A stretch of DNA of 64,000 bases from Onchidella celtica (taxonomy: Eukaryota; Mollusca; Gastropoda; Systellommatophora; Onchidiidae), in assembly GCA_963931925.1 (NCBI GenBank), contig OZ007569.1:26762524-26826523 (forward strand). Reading direction: 5' to 3'. Shown here one piece after another: positions 63,801 to 64,000 of this stretch; the stretch's first letter is position 1; each line of letters begins with the position of its first letter. Below the pieces are notes generated by a model. The model was not told the DNA's origin. It worked only from the letters and a program-made list of their open reading frames with translations, and searched no databases. The translations under genes and the position numbers were made by a program.

Positions 63801-63978
63801 GGTATAAACACTGTCAGTGCCAATTTGGTGAGATGCAACCAGCAGATGATCTCCTCTTCTCCCAGCATCATCTCCACCCTGATGCAGAATTTCAGTGCTG
63901 GCCATGGAGACTTGGGAGATAAAAACTGCAATTATGAGGTTGACAACACCGAGGGTCTTCAGAATTTTGCTCAGCTAG
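617..63978 (+). CDS. BIRC6: BIRC6 (BRUCE/Apollon) homologue, exons 1-42, 3' part missing
   Basis: This is a spliced gene; the individual coding exons are listed separately. Known for the family: BIRC6 is a giant cytosolic and membrane-associated E2/E3 hybrid ubiquitin ligase that binds and ubiquitinates caspases, SMAC/DIABLO and autophagy factors, and so restrains apoptosis. Seen here: the start MAADTDKQWVIREDGC, a WD40-like segment, a BIR zinc domain with ligands C277, C280, H297 and C304, a propeller continuation, a conserved block RRHPQHLQQQ, a galactose-binding-like sandwich (residues about 1739-1850), then long helical-repeat stretches ending at NTEGLQNFAQLG. All 41 complete introns are GT-AG and the phases join without a break. 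About 3,291 codons are present; the human protein is about 4,860 residues, so the C-terminal third with the UBC domain should lie to the right. Identification is from recognised family sequence, not a database search. Confidence 0.96.
905..1425. repeat. Foldback element (long inverted repeat, about 200-bp arms)
   Basis: The left arm (about 959-1143) and right arm (about 1192-1399) are reverse complements with scattered mismatches around a roughly 50-bp spacer. Paired landmarks are CCGAATGCGTTCC with GGAACGCATTCGG, and CCGATGTTCGTCTG with CAGACGAACATCGG. This looks like a foldback or MITE-type element. No clear target duplication was identified. Confidence 0.8.
1816..1841. repeat. Perfect 12-bp palindrome with 2-nt centre
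   Basis: CTTATTCGCAGA is followed after TG by its exact reverse complement TCTGCGAATAAG. The half-site TTCGCAGAT recurs at 1853-1861. It could form a hairpin or bind a dimeric protein; nothing shows it is functional. Confidence 0.6.
1914..1984 (+). repeat. tRNA-derived remnant (SINE head or tRNA pseudogene)
   Basis: GGGTTCGATTCC at 1960-1971 matches the T-arm/box B of a tRNA. AGTGCAGTGACTAGC upstream resembles box A, and the segment ends GCCCGAGCCC followed by a run of 15 T, as a Pol III terminator would. The anticodon arm does not fold properly, so this is not called as a functional tRNA. Confidence 0.45.
2224..2415. repeat. Dispersed repeat fragment shared with 31651-31765 and the foldback
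   Basis: This segment shares CGCCTGATTAGTCAATCTGA, then TTGATACAAACTGACTAGA and a CCCCCAGGTCCA end, with 31651-31765. Related words occur in both arms of the foldback at 905-1425. All appear to be pieces of one repeat family. Confidence 0.6.
3055..3210. repeat. Pyrimidine-rich low-complexity tract
   Basis: About 150 bp of almost pure C/T on the + strand (CCCTCC, TCTCTC, CATCTC words). It produces long open frames on both strands by composition only. Such tracts can adopt H-DNA-like structures; no gene is present. Confidence 0.6.
4440..5460. repeat. Diverged copy of the 40687-41414 repeat, interrupted by a Helitron
   Basis: With 4609-5079 removed, this region aligns to the TTAA-flanked element at 40687-41414: TGGAAATTRTAGCC, then GAGAAATRAATGAAYT, then GTGAAATGCT and CCTCTCAAA occur in the same order and spacing. 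It is clearly older than the intron 20 copy; its ends are approximate. Confidence 0.55.
4609..5079 (+). mobile_element. Non-autonomous Helitron (471 bp)
   Basis: The element begins TCTATACTATATATATTTG and ends with a GC hairpin (CCCGG, 6-nt loop, CCGGG) about a dozen bases before the terminal CTAG. It lies between a host A and a host T, the standard Helitron insertion context. It encodes no RepHel protein, so it must have been mobilised in trans. Removing it restores continuity with the paralogous repeat at 40687-41414, which supports the exact boundaries. Confidence 0.8.
5461..5475. repeat. G15 homopolymer
   Basis: Uninterrupted run of 15 G in intron 1. Its length is likely to vary between individuals and sequencing runs. 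Confidence 0.7.
5628..5809 (+). CDS. BIRC6: BIRC6 exon 2 (residues 62-122)
   Basis: Encodes the strongly conserved GILLLDTALQTPIAK block of the WD40-like region. The acceptor is CTCCCCAG|GCC and the donor GAG|GTAAGT; the exon ends in phase 0. Confidence 0.93.
5818..5911. repeat. Tandem duplication of a 47-bp unit next to a splice donor
   Basis: Two copies of AAGTTGTGATTTGATTTTTG... (5818-5864 and 5865-5911) differ at only a couple of positions. The array starts 8 bp inside intron 2 and looks recent. Confidence 0.8.
6236..6370 (+). CDS. BIRC6: BIRC6 exon 3 (residues 123-167)
   Basis: Encodes a helical segment ending ATQGNHKTSK that matches the human AANHKVAK position just before the BIR region. 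Acceptor TGCACAG|GCA, donor AAAG|GTGGGT; phase 0. Confidence 0.88.
6385..6965. repeat. Dispersed repeat R1, short copy
   Basis: Closely similar to parts of 10340-11535. Shared words in order include GCACTGGAAAGTAC, CCAAGCATTTTGC, CCAGCTGAGTTA, GACAGGGGGTAGGTAGAT and GCTGAGTAAAAAGAT. It lacks about 600 bp that are present in the intron 7 copy. No coding potential was recognised. Confidence 0.75.
7418..7668 (+). CDS. BIRC6: BIRC6 exon 4 (residues 168-250, start of BIR)
   Basis: Encodes a helical region, then SRVEIMKEPVNRALMYSEAA and RRETFANWPHMNY, the first helix of the BIR domain. Acceptor TCCCCAG|TGG, donor CAA|GTAGGA; phase 2. Confidence 0.93.
7669..8160. other. Intron 4: nothing recognised
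   Basis: AT-rich intronic sequence with a pyrimidine-rich acceptor end. No repeat copy or conserved element was seen. Confidence 0.5.
8161..8289 (+). CDS. BIRC6: BIRC6 exon 5 (residues 251-293, BIR zinc ligands)
   Basis: Encodes MAQAGFFHHP, then CFTCNVCLVCWEPTDEPW, the core of the BIR fold with the CxxC zinc ligands (C277, C280) and the W before the histidine ligand. The BIR domain binds IAP-binding-motif proteins such as SMAC and active caspases. Donor CATG|GTAGGT; phase 2. Confidence 0.96.
8290..9317. other. Intron 5: nothing recognised
   Basis: About 1 kb of ordinary intronic sequence. The short open frames at 8559-8929 on both strands show no family resemblance and are regarded as chance. 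Confidence 0.5.
9318..9441 (+). CDS. BIRC6: BIRC6 exon 6 (residues 294-335, end of BIR)
   Basis: Encodes SEHERHSQLCPYIKGEYTQN, supplying the remaining zinc ligands H297 and C304 with the canonical 16- and 6-residue spacings, so the BIR zinc site is complete. Acceptor TCTCAG|GTC, donor CAG|GTTAAT; phase 0. Confidence 0.95.
9866..9964 (+). CDS. BIRC6: BIRC6 exon 7 (residues 336-368)
   Basis: Encodes a WD40-type blade: FIATSTRDGNIVVWDISHIL, with the terminal WD-like dipeptide. Matches the human segment ending IWDVSKLMK. Acceptor CACTTAG|AAA, donor AAG|GTAAGT; phase 0. Confidence 0.92.
10340..11535. repeat. Dispersed repeat R1, long copy
   Basis: Same family as 6385-6965, but with about 600 extra bases (roughly 10427-11024) between the shared CATTTTGC and CCAGCTGAGTTA words. 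The extra part has no obvious terminal inverted repeat, so either an insertion here or a deletion in the short copy could explain it. Confidence 0.75.
11864..11967 (+). CDS. BIRC6: BIRC6 exon 8 (residues 369-402)
   Basis: Encodes KHCQFDIDLTNALVALKTGL, matching the human position after the WD motif. Acceptor CACGCAG|AAA, donor CAAA|GTAAGT; phase 2. Confidence 0.87.
12396..12469 (+). CDS. BIRC6: BIRC6 exon 9 (residues 403-427, acidic linker)
   Basis: A small exon encoding KESGDLDSVFDDVQEIPLHD, an acidic linker of the kind found at this position in vertebrate BIRC6. Acceptor TGTCCAG|GAA, donor GAGG|GTAGGC; phase 1 fits the next exon. Supported by phase and splice sites more than by conservation. 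Confidence 0.78.
13696..14224 (+). repeat. SINE-like retroposon region with LINE-type 3' tail and C24 run
   Basis: The 3' part (14150-14224) reads GTAAAGCGCTTTGAG..., AAAGCGCTATATAAG and then (ATT)n, almost the same tail as the truncated LINE at 50370-50834. Upstream are CGCACGTTAAAGATACC (13778-13794), of a kind common in invertebrate SINEs, a C24 homopolymer (13889-13912) and a TGTGAACTG-rich patch. Whether 13696-14224 is one element or several is not clear. Confidence 0.5.
14228..14901 (+). pseudogene. Unrecognised Thr/Gln/Ser-rich open frames inside the CACGG element
   Basis: Two overlapping frames (14228-14485 and 14530-14901) lie inside the transposon. They encode low-complexity peptides (for example TQNTHADTLKHSTQTLQEHP) and a more ordinary stretch, VKVKTGEQPSYYLIVTGHGK. 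No domain is recognised, and it is unknown whether the frames were once joined. Listed because they are the only coding-like content of this element. Confidence 0.25.
16162..19408 (-). mobile_element. RTE-type non-LTR retrotransposon, near full length (3.25 kb)
   Basis: Inserted on the - strand with an 11-bp target-site duplication TGTGAGTCCTT (16151-16161 and 19409-19419). The 3' end is a short (ATG)n tail, seen as CATCATCATCAT at 16162-16173. The length, single endonuclease-RT frame and microsatellite tail fit RTE-like LINEs; clade assignment without phylogeny is tentative. The 5' leader (19204-19408) precedes the frame. Confidence 0.85.
16185..19203 (-). pseudogene. LINE endonuclease-reverse transcriptase with one frameshift
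   Basis: The protein has an AP endonuclease domain (LRIASWNVRSM, VSETRW, QIYAPTNE, GDANAKIG, SDHHMLLARL) followed by a reverse transcriptase (RGITLLSIPGKVFNRIIL, NFLDYEKAFDSI, GVRQGCLLSPFLF, LDFADDLALL). The first 790 or so codons are open. The frame breaks in a homopolymer (16832-16837, T6 on the + strand) and continues one frame over as a conserved LINE C-terminus with LLYGCETW and RRRWRWIGHTLRR, stopping at 16185. One extra base is the simplest reading; it may be a true mutation or a sequencing error. Confidence 0.85.
20596..20635 (+). mobile_element. Right-end remnant of the CAGAGATGCC transposon family
   Basis: The segment ATTCAGATTTTTGTTTTTAT followed by AGGGTGGCATCTCTG matches the last 40 or so bases of the elements ending at 37329 and 63047. 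No left end is present, so this is a truncated third copy. Confidence 0.7.
20955..22207 (+). CDS. BIRC6: BIRC6 exon 10 (residues 428-845, largest exon)
   Basis: The first two-thirds is a Ser/Pro-rich, probably disordered region (EEAQSSSQASPSKKKMLSSP). The end returns to the conserved propeller: VIQCLELPRQF, then GGILIYRL and PRDVITSTFLLP, matching human VQCLRLPKF and GGYLVLYKM. Acceptor TTCCACAG|ATA, donor CAG|GTAAGT; phase 0. Confidence 0.92.
22208..29265. other. Intron 10 (first 7 kb): little recognisable
   Basis: AT-rich intronic DNA on both strands. A G21 run lies at 26414-26434. Short open frames (22883-23179, 23919-24173, 25886-26143 and others) show no domain and have no splice-compatible conserved neighbours. 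No transposon termini were identified, although diverged copies could be missed by eye. Confidence 0.5.
26414..26434. repeat. G21 homopolymer
   Basis: Uninterrupted run of 21 G in intron 10. Its length is unreliable in assembly and probably polymorphic. Confidence 0.7.
29266..29437. repeat. Dispersed repeat R2, copy 1
   Basis: Similar to 31163-31310: GGTTGGTGGGCACTTCTG against GGTTGGAGGGCGCTTCTG, and GCTTTCTCCAAACTCAAACT against GCTTTCTCCAGACTCAAACT, in the same order. It may be part of a SINE; no tRNA head was seen. Confidence 0.55.
30055..30247 (+). CDS. BIRC6: BIRC6 exon 11 (residues 846-909)
   Basis: Encodes GHIVTTTASGMIRIRSLAKL and YLCATYCSG, matching the human propeller blade GHLVITTQGGYVKILDL. 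Acceptor CATTGCAG|GTG, donor TCAG|GTAAGA; phase 1. Confidence 0.92.
30313..30358. repeat. Short tandem duplication (about 23-bp unit)
   Basis: TATAAACTGCGATGAGACTT and TATAAACTGCGGTGAGACTT occur back to back in intron 11, separated only by the ends of the unit. Confidence 0.6.
30742..30921 (+). CDS. BIRC6: BIRC6 exon 12 (residues 910-969)
   Basis: Encodes IERLCACTDNGKLQFFDLE, matching human TDRLCACTKGGELHFLQI, then an acidic/basic linker. Acceptor TTACCCAG|GCA, donor CCAG|GTAAAC; phase 1. Confidence 0.94.
31163..31310. repeat. Dispersed repeat R2, copy 2
   Basis: The partner of 29266-29437, diverged, in intron 12. Same orientation as copy 1. Confidence 0.5.
31444..31900. mobile_element. MITE with about 50-bp terminal inverted repeats
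   Basis: The left end GCATATCCGCACAACATGTT, then ATATGGACCGTGCATATCTG, is mirrored at the right end by CATGTTGTACGGATATGCAC and TTGTACGGATATAC. Each end itself carries a duplicated TTGTACGGATATG word. The interior includes a fragment of another repeat family (31651-31765). No open frame. Confidence 0.65.
31651..31765. repeat. Fragment of the 2224-2415 / foldback repeat family
   Basis: Shares CGCCTGATTAGTCAATCTGA and ACAAACTGACTAGACCCTCA with intron 1 repeats, and lies inside the MITE at 31444-31900. It may be nested in, or an original part of, that element. Confidence 0.6.
32362..32584 (+). CDS. BIRC6: BIRC6 exon 13 (residues 970-1043)
   Basis: Encodes the highly conserved PRFTAVVPPCWSEIQQEQQQ and RRHPQHLQQQ block, then QHTRTWKLTTD; near identical to the human block. 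Acceptor TGTACAG|GAT, donor GCAGG|GTATGT; phase 2. Confidence 0.96.
32866..33230. repeat. Dispersed repeat R3, copy 1
   Basis: Matches 39437-39780 in order: AGCCACTCGCAC, CAGCACCCCATGCCACC (against CAGCCCACGGCACC), CATTCTTCTC, TTTCAAAATCACCCCC, GGGTACRCAGRTAATAGCCA. A few hundred bp, AT-rich in the middle, no coding capacity. Confidence 0.65.
33411..33525 (+). CDS. BIRC6: BIRC6 exon 14 (residues 1044-1082)
   Basis: Encodes TWDEHLFEILLPKPCSVGHV, matching human SWDEHVFELVLPKACMVGHV. Acceptor TATTTAG|GCA, donor GAG|GTAGGT; phase 0. Confidence 0.95.
33526..34078. other. Intron 14: nothing recognised
   Basis: Ordinary AT-rich intronic sequence; no repeat copy identified. Confidence 0.45.
34079..34507 (+). 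CDS. BIRC6: BIRC6 exon 15 (residues 1083-1225)
   Basis: Begins VTLLKQNIG as in human, passes through a Ser-rich linker, then EILCGPIKLANCLDLTGSGG and PRSLLLHIKGF, which match human ILCGPVWLASGLDLSGHAG and RSFLIHVKAV. Acceptor GCGCAG|GTC, donor GTG|GTAAGT; phase 0. Confidence 0.94.
34508..35123. other. Intron 15: nothing recognised
   Basis: AT-rich. A short tandem pattern (CATATNTTTAGCATATCTAT) lies at 35050-35103, close to the acceptor. Confidence 0.45.
35124..35521 (+). CDS. BIRC6: BIRC6 exon 16 (residues 1226-1357)
   Basis: Encodes a Lys/Ser-rich linker, then DVKGCDWFQELSVTVRVFKK, matching human LRGCDLLQEVSVTIRRFKK, and helical repeat sequence after it. Acceptor TGGCACAG|ATC, donor AAAAG|GTGAGT; phase 2. 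Confidence 0.93.
35870..36384. mobile_element. MITE nested in the transposon (515 bp)
   Basis: Inverted ends: GTGAATGTGCATGAGAAAAC at the left, and GTTTTCTCATGCACACTCGC at the right; the match continues for about 30 bp. It is flanked by ATAT on both sides. The related transposon at 61894-63047 reads straight through the same point (GGAATATTGCG), giving an empty site. It contains a roughly 130-bp tandem duplication. Confidence 0.8.
35958..36215. repeat. Tandem duplication of a 133-bp unit inside the nested MITE
   Basis: The units start ACTTCCAACTTGGCTGTTG (35958) and ACTTCCGACTTGGCTGTTG (36091) and run in parallel through GGCATGTTACAGGGTAAA, TATAACGGCTT and TCTCCTAACA with scattered differences, so the duplication is not very recent. 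Confidence 0.75.
37552..37598. repeat. Short fragment of the CAGAGATGCC family
   Basis: ACTTGCTACACGCGTTGTTT followed by ACATTCTTTTTACCGTTC matches the interior of both family copies (near 36470 and 62172). An isolated piece of about 45 bp, perhaps from an older copy. Confidence 0.55.
37819..37944 (+). CDS. BIRC6: BIRC6 exon 17 (residues 1358-1399)
   Basis: Encodes SCYIVGSRTTAHKFSRLLSL, matching human CFFEAGRSIAHKCARFLAL. Acceptor ACTTACAG|AGG, donor ATGGA|GTAAGT; phase 2. Confidence 0.9.
38325..38579 (+). CDS. BIRC6: BIRC6 exon 18 (residues 1400-1484)
   Basis: Helical-repeat segment: APAFSQALLSALLDCYHLLP and LENALLKTR, matching human QPAFGPVLLKALLDNMSFLP and MEALLQTR. Acceptor CTTTGCAG|GTG, donor ACAAG|GTATGG; phase 2. 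Confidence 0.93.
39015..39246 (+). CDS. BIRC6: BIRC6 exon 19 (residues 1485-1562)
   Basis: Encodes YGLYGNPFESELFDMELSS, matching human YGLYSSPFDPVLFDLEMSG, then a Ser/Thr/Ala-rich linker. The acceptor TTGAAG|GTATGG is weak, with few pyrimidines just upstream, although a T-rich run lies 20-40 bp before it. Donor CAG|GTGGGT; phase 0. Confidence 0.92.
39437..39780. repeat. Dispersed repeat R3, copy 2
   Basis: The partner of 32866-33230, in the same orientation, in intron 19. Confidence 0.65.
40358..40624 (+). CDS. BIRC6: BIRC6 exon 20 (residues 1563-1651)
   Basis: Encodes ILGLLEVEPLHFRCHATSDG and TRMER, matching human LTGLLEVEPLHFTCVSTSDG and TRIER, then a variable Ala/Ser/Thr region. Acceptor CAAAATAG|CCC, donor CTG|GTAAAC; phase 0. 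Confidence 0.95.
40687..41414. mobile_element. TTAA-flanked MITE, piggyBac-like ends (728 bp)
   Basis: Ends CCCTTTTTGTGTTT and AAACACGAAAGGG are inverted repeats bounded by TTAA at 40683-40686 and 41415-41418. The CCCTTT start and TTAA target fit piggyBac-derived elements. No transposase is encoded. A diverged second copy is at about 4440-5460. Confidence 0.75.
41634..41895 (+). CDS. BIRC6: BIRC6 exon 21 (residues 1652-1738, Gln-rich)
   Basis: Encodes PLIDEFILKKKSLIN, a Gln-rich tract (SQQQQQQSSKQDQPSQQRQQ), then LLQAPPPQVLVIERMHSG, matching human FLQPPPHQSIIIERMHSG. Vertebrates also have a Gln-rich coiled stretch before this point, but of different sequence. Acceptor ATTACAG|CCC, donor TCAG|GTAAGT; phase 1. 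Confidence 0.94.
42381..42595 (+). CDS. BIRC6: BIRC6 exon 22 (residues 1739-1810, beta-sandwich)
   Basis: Encodes ARRFVTLDFGKPIVLTDVII and SLSIDVWVEGEEVDGQRLVV, very close to human. This is the start of the galactose-binding/CBM32-like jelly roll. Acceptor TCTCAAG|GTG, donor AAG|GTAATA; phase 0. Confidence 0.96.
43243..43668 (+). CDS. BIRC6: BIRC6 exon 23 (residues 1811-1952)
   Basis: Finishes the beta-sandwich: RSRIPLGSFYGHTYILPWE, matching human KIPLGFYYGHTYILPWE. A variable linker follows, then helical LLEDLQCRFNLSRTRLESLL, matching human LQEDIQCRYNLACHRLETLL. Acceptor TCTTACAG|ATT, donor CAG|GTCAGT; phase 0. Confidence 0.96.
44206..44340 (+). CDS. BIRC6: BIRC6 exon 24 (residues 1953-1997)
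   Basis: Encodes AYNECLQLQLQLNLAQRAIH, matching human AYQDCIQLQLQLNLAHNAVQ. Acceptor TTTTCAG|GCT, donor CAG|GTAGAT; phase 0. Confidence 0.95.
44446..45708. mobile_element. TTAA-flanked DNA element with G-rich inverted repeats (1.26 kb)
   Basis: The left end GGGGGGGAGGGGGTCCTGAG is mirrored by TCAGGACCCGCTCCCCCCC at the right, between TTAA copies (44442-44445 and 45709-45712). It shares the TTAA target with the 40687 element but has different ends, so it is a separate family (piggyBac- or Kolobok-like). No transposase was recognised. Confidence 0.75.
46252..46550 (+). CDS. BIRC6: BIRC6 exon 25 (residues 1998-2096)
   Basis: Encodes STDKLRGILESLLDTLL, QSLFQHLCLHGTQRIQVSAG and TQPWWGQFLGNML, matching human STEQLRTIIRYLLDTLL and ERWWGQFLSNVL. 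Acceptor TGCACCAG|ACC, donor ACAG|GTAAAC; phase 2. Confidence 0.95.
46861..47012 (+). CDS. BIRC6: BIRC6 exon 26 (residues 2097-2147)
   Basis: Encodes RVFVLLSALGQKSLSGPSAL, matching human RVFMLLSCIGQRSLSNSGVL. Acceptor ATTTGCAG|GGT, donor GCAA|GTAAGA; phase 1. Confidence 0.94.
47267..47392 (+). CDS. BIRC6: BIRC6 exon 27 (residues 2148-2189)
   Basis: Encodes HLDLSLISWVLLFLCRNME, matching human VLDIPMISWVVMLVSRLLD, then an acidic/Lys linker. Acceptor TCGGATAG|ATC, donor GAAG|GTAAAT; phase 1. Confidence 0.9.
47930..48132 (+). CDS. BIRC6: BIRC6 exon 28 (residues 2190-2257)
   Basis: Encodes NNRWSFIESKLSPSASGG, matching human GNQWSFINNNLHTQ, then a basic RIYRRGLQRKMAQYRHKSYE helix. Acceptor TGTCCTAG|CCT. 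The donor is taken as AAAG|GTGAAA at 48132/48133 because it keeps phase 0 with exon 29; it is weaker than most. Confidence 0.85.
48250..48370. repeat. GC-rich repeat-like patch in intron 28
   Basis: A patch starting TTAACCCTCGTCCCAGG and including GGCGGCCGGGTCAATCAGG stands out from the AT-rich intron. It resembles the GC-rich ends of the TTAA-type and CACGG-ended elements, but no matching right end was found. The remainder of intron 28 shows nothing. Confidence 0.35.
49111..49305 (+). CDS. BIRC6: BIRC6 exon 29 (residues 2258-2322)
   Basis: Encodes an acidic linker, then LMSLLLSMDFTCHVDLFLVA, matching human LVLFLLSMDFTCHADLLLFV. Acceptor TTCCCAG|ATG, donor AAG|GTGGAG; phase 0. Confidence 0.94.
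49908..50091 (+). CDS. BIRC6: BIRC6 exon 30 (residues 2323-2383)
   Basis: Encodes NLTWGGPWASHAITCLLQDI, matching human ISWGGAWAQYSLTCMLQDI. Acceptor AAATCAG|GTG, donor GAAG|GTAGGT; phase 1. Confidence 0.95.
50370..50834 (+). mobile_element. 5'-truncated CR1/L2-type LINE (3' end only)
   Basis: The open frame 50470-50679 ends GPQIWNSLPLSLREIENPNT plus FKKHLKSHFF, the conserved C-terminal signature of CR1/L2/Jockey-like LINEs. It is followed by a 3' UTR tail GTAAAGCGCTTAGAGCC, then GGCGCTATATAAATGCC and (ATT)n. The left boundary is approximate. The tail matches the SINE-like region at 14150-14224. Confidence 0.75.
51035..51247 (+). CDS. BIRC6: BIRC6 exon 31 (residues 2384-2454)
   Basis: Encodes an acidic stretch (PEDSEADISDVDESLSY), then LKKVRVIQVDHVKTILKG. 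I do not recognise a close human counterpart; it is placed by phase, splice sites (TCCAATCAG|GTG, AAAG|GTATGT) and position. Confidence 0.82.
51998..52237 (+). pseudogene. Cys-rich N-terminal frame of a transposase-like protein
   Basis: A 79-codon frame with LNKLCRTCGERSQKAKK followed by VCKNF and LLYYRL. A CxxC pair and a later Cys suggest part of a zinc-binding N-terminal domain; the expected second Cys pair is missing. A plausible splice or break to the downstream frame lies near TCTTTTCAG (52159-52167). It belongs to the mobile element, not to BIRC6. Confidence 0.45.
52168..52872 (+). pseudogene. C-terminal transposase-like protein fragment (about 235 codons)
   Basis: Open from a TCTTTTCAG|AG boundary to the stop at 52872; the first ATG is 52234. 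It contains NTVTPKQHMLKHHCLPFIRT and GLGLLGEQGGELIHSSLAKI, then a basic tail RKRKKMKE. The H-rich motif followed by GEQGGE resembles the C-terminal catalytic Glu region of DDE-type transposases, including a loose likeness to the RAG1/Transib and Chapaev groups. I cannot assign a superfamily. The catalytic Asp residues would lie upstream and are not present. Confidence 0.5.
53859..53936 (+). CDS. BIRC6: BIRC6 exon 32 (residues 2455-2480)
   Basis: A small exon encoding LESEILATYRAKQCPILECK. Acceptor TTACACAG|CTT, donor CAGG|GTATTA; phase 1. The phase fits both neighbours exactly, but I see no clear human match. Confidence 0.75.
54253..54598 (+). CDS. BIRC6: BIRC6 exon 33 (residues 2481-2595)
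   Basis: Encodes KEDAVALVSFLLNKTDKDKG, then a Pro-rich SPPSPPLPPEFPDF and a conserved-looking TTFTFEKVLDDHFQVIESQL. Acceptor CCTCCTCAG|ATT, donor CCAAG|GTGAAT; phase 2. The human counterpart is uncertain. Confidence 0.82.
54840..54999 (+). CDS. BIRC6: BIRC6 exon 34 (residues 2596-2649)
   Basis: Ends SQNLSTAVDARLEFGLETMP, matching human VSQALDARLEVGLEQQAE. Acceptor GATTTCAG|CTT, donor AAG|GTAAGC; phase 0. Confidence 0.92.
55562..55732 (+). CDS. BIRC6: BIRC6 exon 35 (residues 2650-2706)
   Basis: Encodes VMQSVQMSNIQYAFSSPLPQ and a Ser/Glu-rich end. Placed by phase and splice sites (CATTTTCAG|GTG, AAT|GTGAGT); the human counterpart is a poorly conserved region. Confidence 0.83.
56086..56331 (+). 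CDS. BIRC6: BIRC6 exon 36 (residues 2707-2788)
   Basis: Encodes CFERMFAQLRTGRVSLESVL and QLWLTLNE, matching human CFNKLFSMLQVHHVQLESLL and QLWLTLS; then DATRQPVIVLSDNAVASLME, matching NANRIPVISLNQASITSFL. Acceptor TGGGCAG|TCT, donor GAG|GTCAGT; phase 0. Confidence 0.95.
56410..57109 (+). mobile_element. TTAA-type dispersed repeat, copy 2 (uninterrupted)
   Basis: Full-length partner of the outer layer at 15789-20139 and in the same orientation. The right end abuts TTAA (57110-57113); the left TTAA is not evident, so that boundary is approximate. It starts about 80 bp after the exon 36 donor. Confidence 0.75.
57448..57651 (+). CDS. BIRC6: BIRC6 exon 37 (residues 2789-2856)
   Basis: Encodes LLVRTWVYLLQSLCLLTNQR and VLNDPNLAPLLGKFLSSHPP, matching human LLRTWCLVLHSLTLMTNMQ and VSDPNLIHVLVKFLSGTSP. 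Acceptor TTTTCAG|ATT, donor CAG|GTAAGC; phase 0. Confidence 0.95.
57817..58049. mobile_element. Small TTAA-flanked MITE (233 bp)
   Basis: Bounded by TTAA (57813-57816 and 58050-58053). The ends CCCCTTTGCTGCCAAG and TTGCAGCAAGATGG are imperfect inverted repeats. It is too short to code. Confidence 0.55.
58162..58490. mobile_element. MITE with perfect 22-bp terminal inverted repeats (329 bp)
   Basis: The 22-bp left end (58162-58183, starting GAGAGTATAGATGTATAG) is perfectly mirrored at 58469-58490. No clear target duplication. It lies about 110 bp after the previous MITE in the same intron. Confidence 0.7.
58720..58847 (+). CDS. BIRC6: BIRC6 exon 38 (residues 2857-2898)
   Basis: Encodes VKIFGDLLYRLQ and RFKEMLLKIVYNLTAE, matching human MQEFLTRLQ and FSEFLLKLIHILSTE. 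Acceptor TTTTCAG|GTG, donor AAAG|GTTTGC; phase 2. Confidence 0.92.
58848..59496. other. Intron 38: nothing recognised
   Basis: AT-rich intron ending in a long T run and TAACAG acceptor; no repeat copy identified. Confidence 0.45.
59497..59656 (+). CDS. BIRC6: BIRC6 exon 39 (residues 2899-2952)
   Basis: Encodes RGAIYQCSGPLDAQVQFLEM, matching human RGAFQTGQGPLDAQVKLLEF. Acceptor TTTAACAG|GGG, donor CAG|GTACTG; phase 0. Confidence 0.95.
59657..60387. other. Intron 39: nothing recognised
   Basis: Ordinary intronic sequence. The 120-codon - strand frame at 60180-60542 is mostly antisense to exon 40 and is not a gene. Confidence 0.5.
60388..60542 (+). CDS. BIRC6: BIRC6 exon 40 (residues 2953-3003)
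   Basis: Encodes LGARSCFGGLVASLLRGSDS and LRDQLMFFLLQLVS, matching human VGARACFGGLFANLIRPGD and TRDQLMFDLLKLVN. Acceptor TTTCAAG|GTG, donor CAA|GTAAGA; phase 2. Confidence 0.95.
60779..61461 (+). CDS. BIRC6: BIRC6 exon 41 (residues 3004-3231)
   Basis: A Ser/Gly-rich linker with SDDEKS, then SEIADIVVGNPVIMQNLIQS, AVTVGDLVFTILRSL and RLSEPLLFFTLRTLNSHSSI. These match human VADLVLANQQIMSQILSAL, ISVGDGLFTILTTL and QLSEPLLWFILRVLDTSDAL. Acceptor CTGCCAG|GTT, donor CGAG|GTATGC; phase 1. Confidence 0.95.
61894..63047. mobile_element. DNA transposon, CAGAGATGCC family, copy 2 (1.15 kb)
   Basis: Ends CAGAGATGCCACCC and GGGTGGCATCTCTG are perfect inverted repeats, with a perfect 6-bp duplication GAAACA (61888-61893 and 63048-63053). 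Near the termini the words ATTCCGATTTTT and ATTCAGATTTTT recur. The interior shares TACACGCGTTGTTTACATTC and AAGTCTAGATCTAGGTGAT with copy 1, but lacks its nested MITE. No intact transposase. Confidence 0.88.
63799..63978 (+). CDS. BIRC6: BIRC6 exon 42 (residues 3232-3291), last in window
   Basis: Encodes GINTVSANLVRCNQQMISSS and VDNTEGLQNFAQL, matching human GVQLICNNMVTSTRAIV and PDNAEGIHNFAPL. Acceptor TTTACCAG|GTG, donor CTAG|GTGGGC; phase 1, so at least one more exon must follow outside the window. Confidence 0.94.
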
Positions 63979-64000
63979 GTGGGCAATCATTAAACTTGAC

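Overview
The window is intron-rich eukaryotic genomic DNA. It contains one protein-coding host gene, on the + strand: a homologue of BIRC6 (BRUCE/Apollon), the giant BIR-domain ubiquitin-conjugating protein. I could place 42 consecutive coding exons from the start codon at 617 to 63978. Every intron is GT-AG and the reading phase is continuous across all junctions (9,874 coding nt, about 3,291 codons). The gene runs off the right edge, so the C-terminal part, including the UBC (E2) domain expected for the family, is not in the window. No other host gene, rRNA or intact tRNA was found on either strand.

Organism: the protein is clearly animal BIRC6 but well diverged from my memory of the vertebrate sequence. 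The introns carry RTE-type and CR1/L2-type LINEs, SINE-like tails ending in (ATT)n, small TTAA-flanked elements and a Helitron. This suggests a lophotrochozoan invertebrate, most likely a mollusc and perhaps a gastropod. That assignment is an inference, not proven by the sequence.

Layout. 1-616: upstream region with a TATA-like box, a palindromic CRE and a 5-codon uORF whose stop overlaps the BIRC6 start. 617-12469: exons 1-9 (N-terminal WD40-like segment and BIR zinc domain); the introns hold a foldback, a tRNA-like remnant, a Helitron inserted in an older repeat, and two copies of a 0.6-1.2 kb repeat. 12470-20954: an 8.5 kb intron filled by a CACGG-ended DNA element and then a three-level nest (TTAA-type repeat, hAT-like element, RTE LINE). 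20955-22207: the largest exon (10). 22208-30054: a long intron with little recognisable. 30055-51247: exons 11-31 (rest of the propeller, helical repeats, CBM32/galactose-binding-like beta-sandwich), with small DNA transposons in several introns. 51248-53858: an intron with a CACGG-ended element that still encodes part of a transposase-like protein. 53859-63978: exons 32-42 (more helical scaffold), with further MITEs and a second copy of a transposon family that has CAGAGATGCCACCC termini.

The window is best read as a slice of one very large scaffold gene whose introns record successive transposon insertions. Several insertions can be proven from paralogous empty sites inside the same window. 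I found no gene cluster or defence-like system. The least familiar item is the CACGG-ended transposon family with a candidate 4-bp target duplication.
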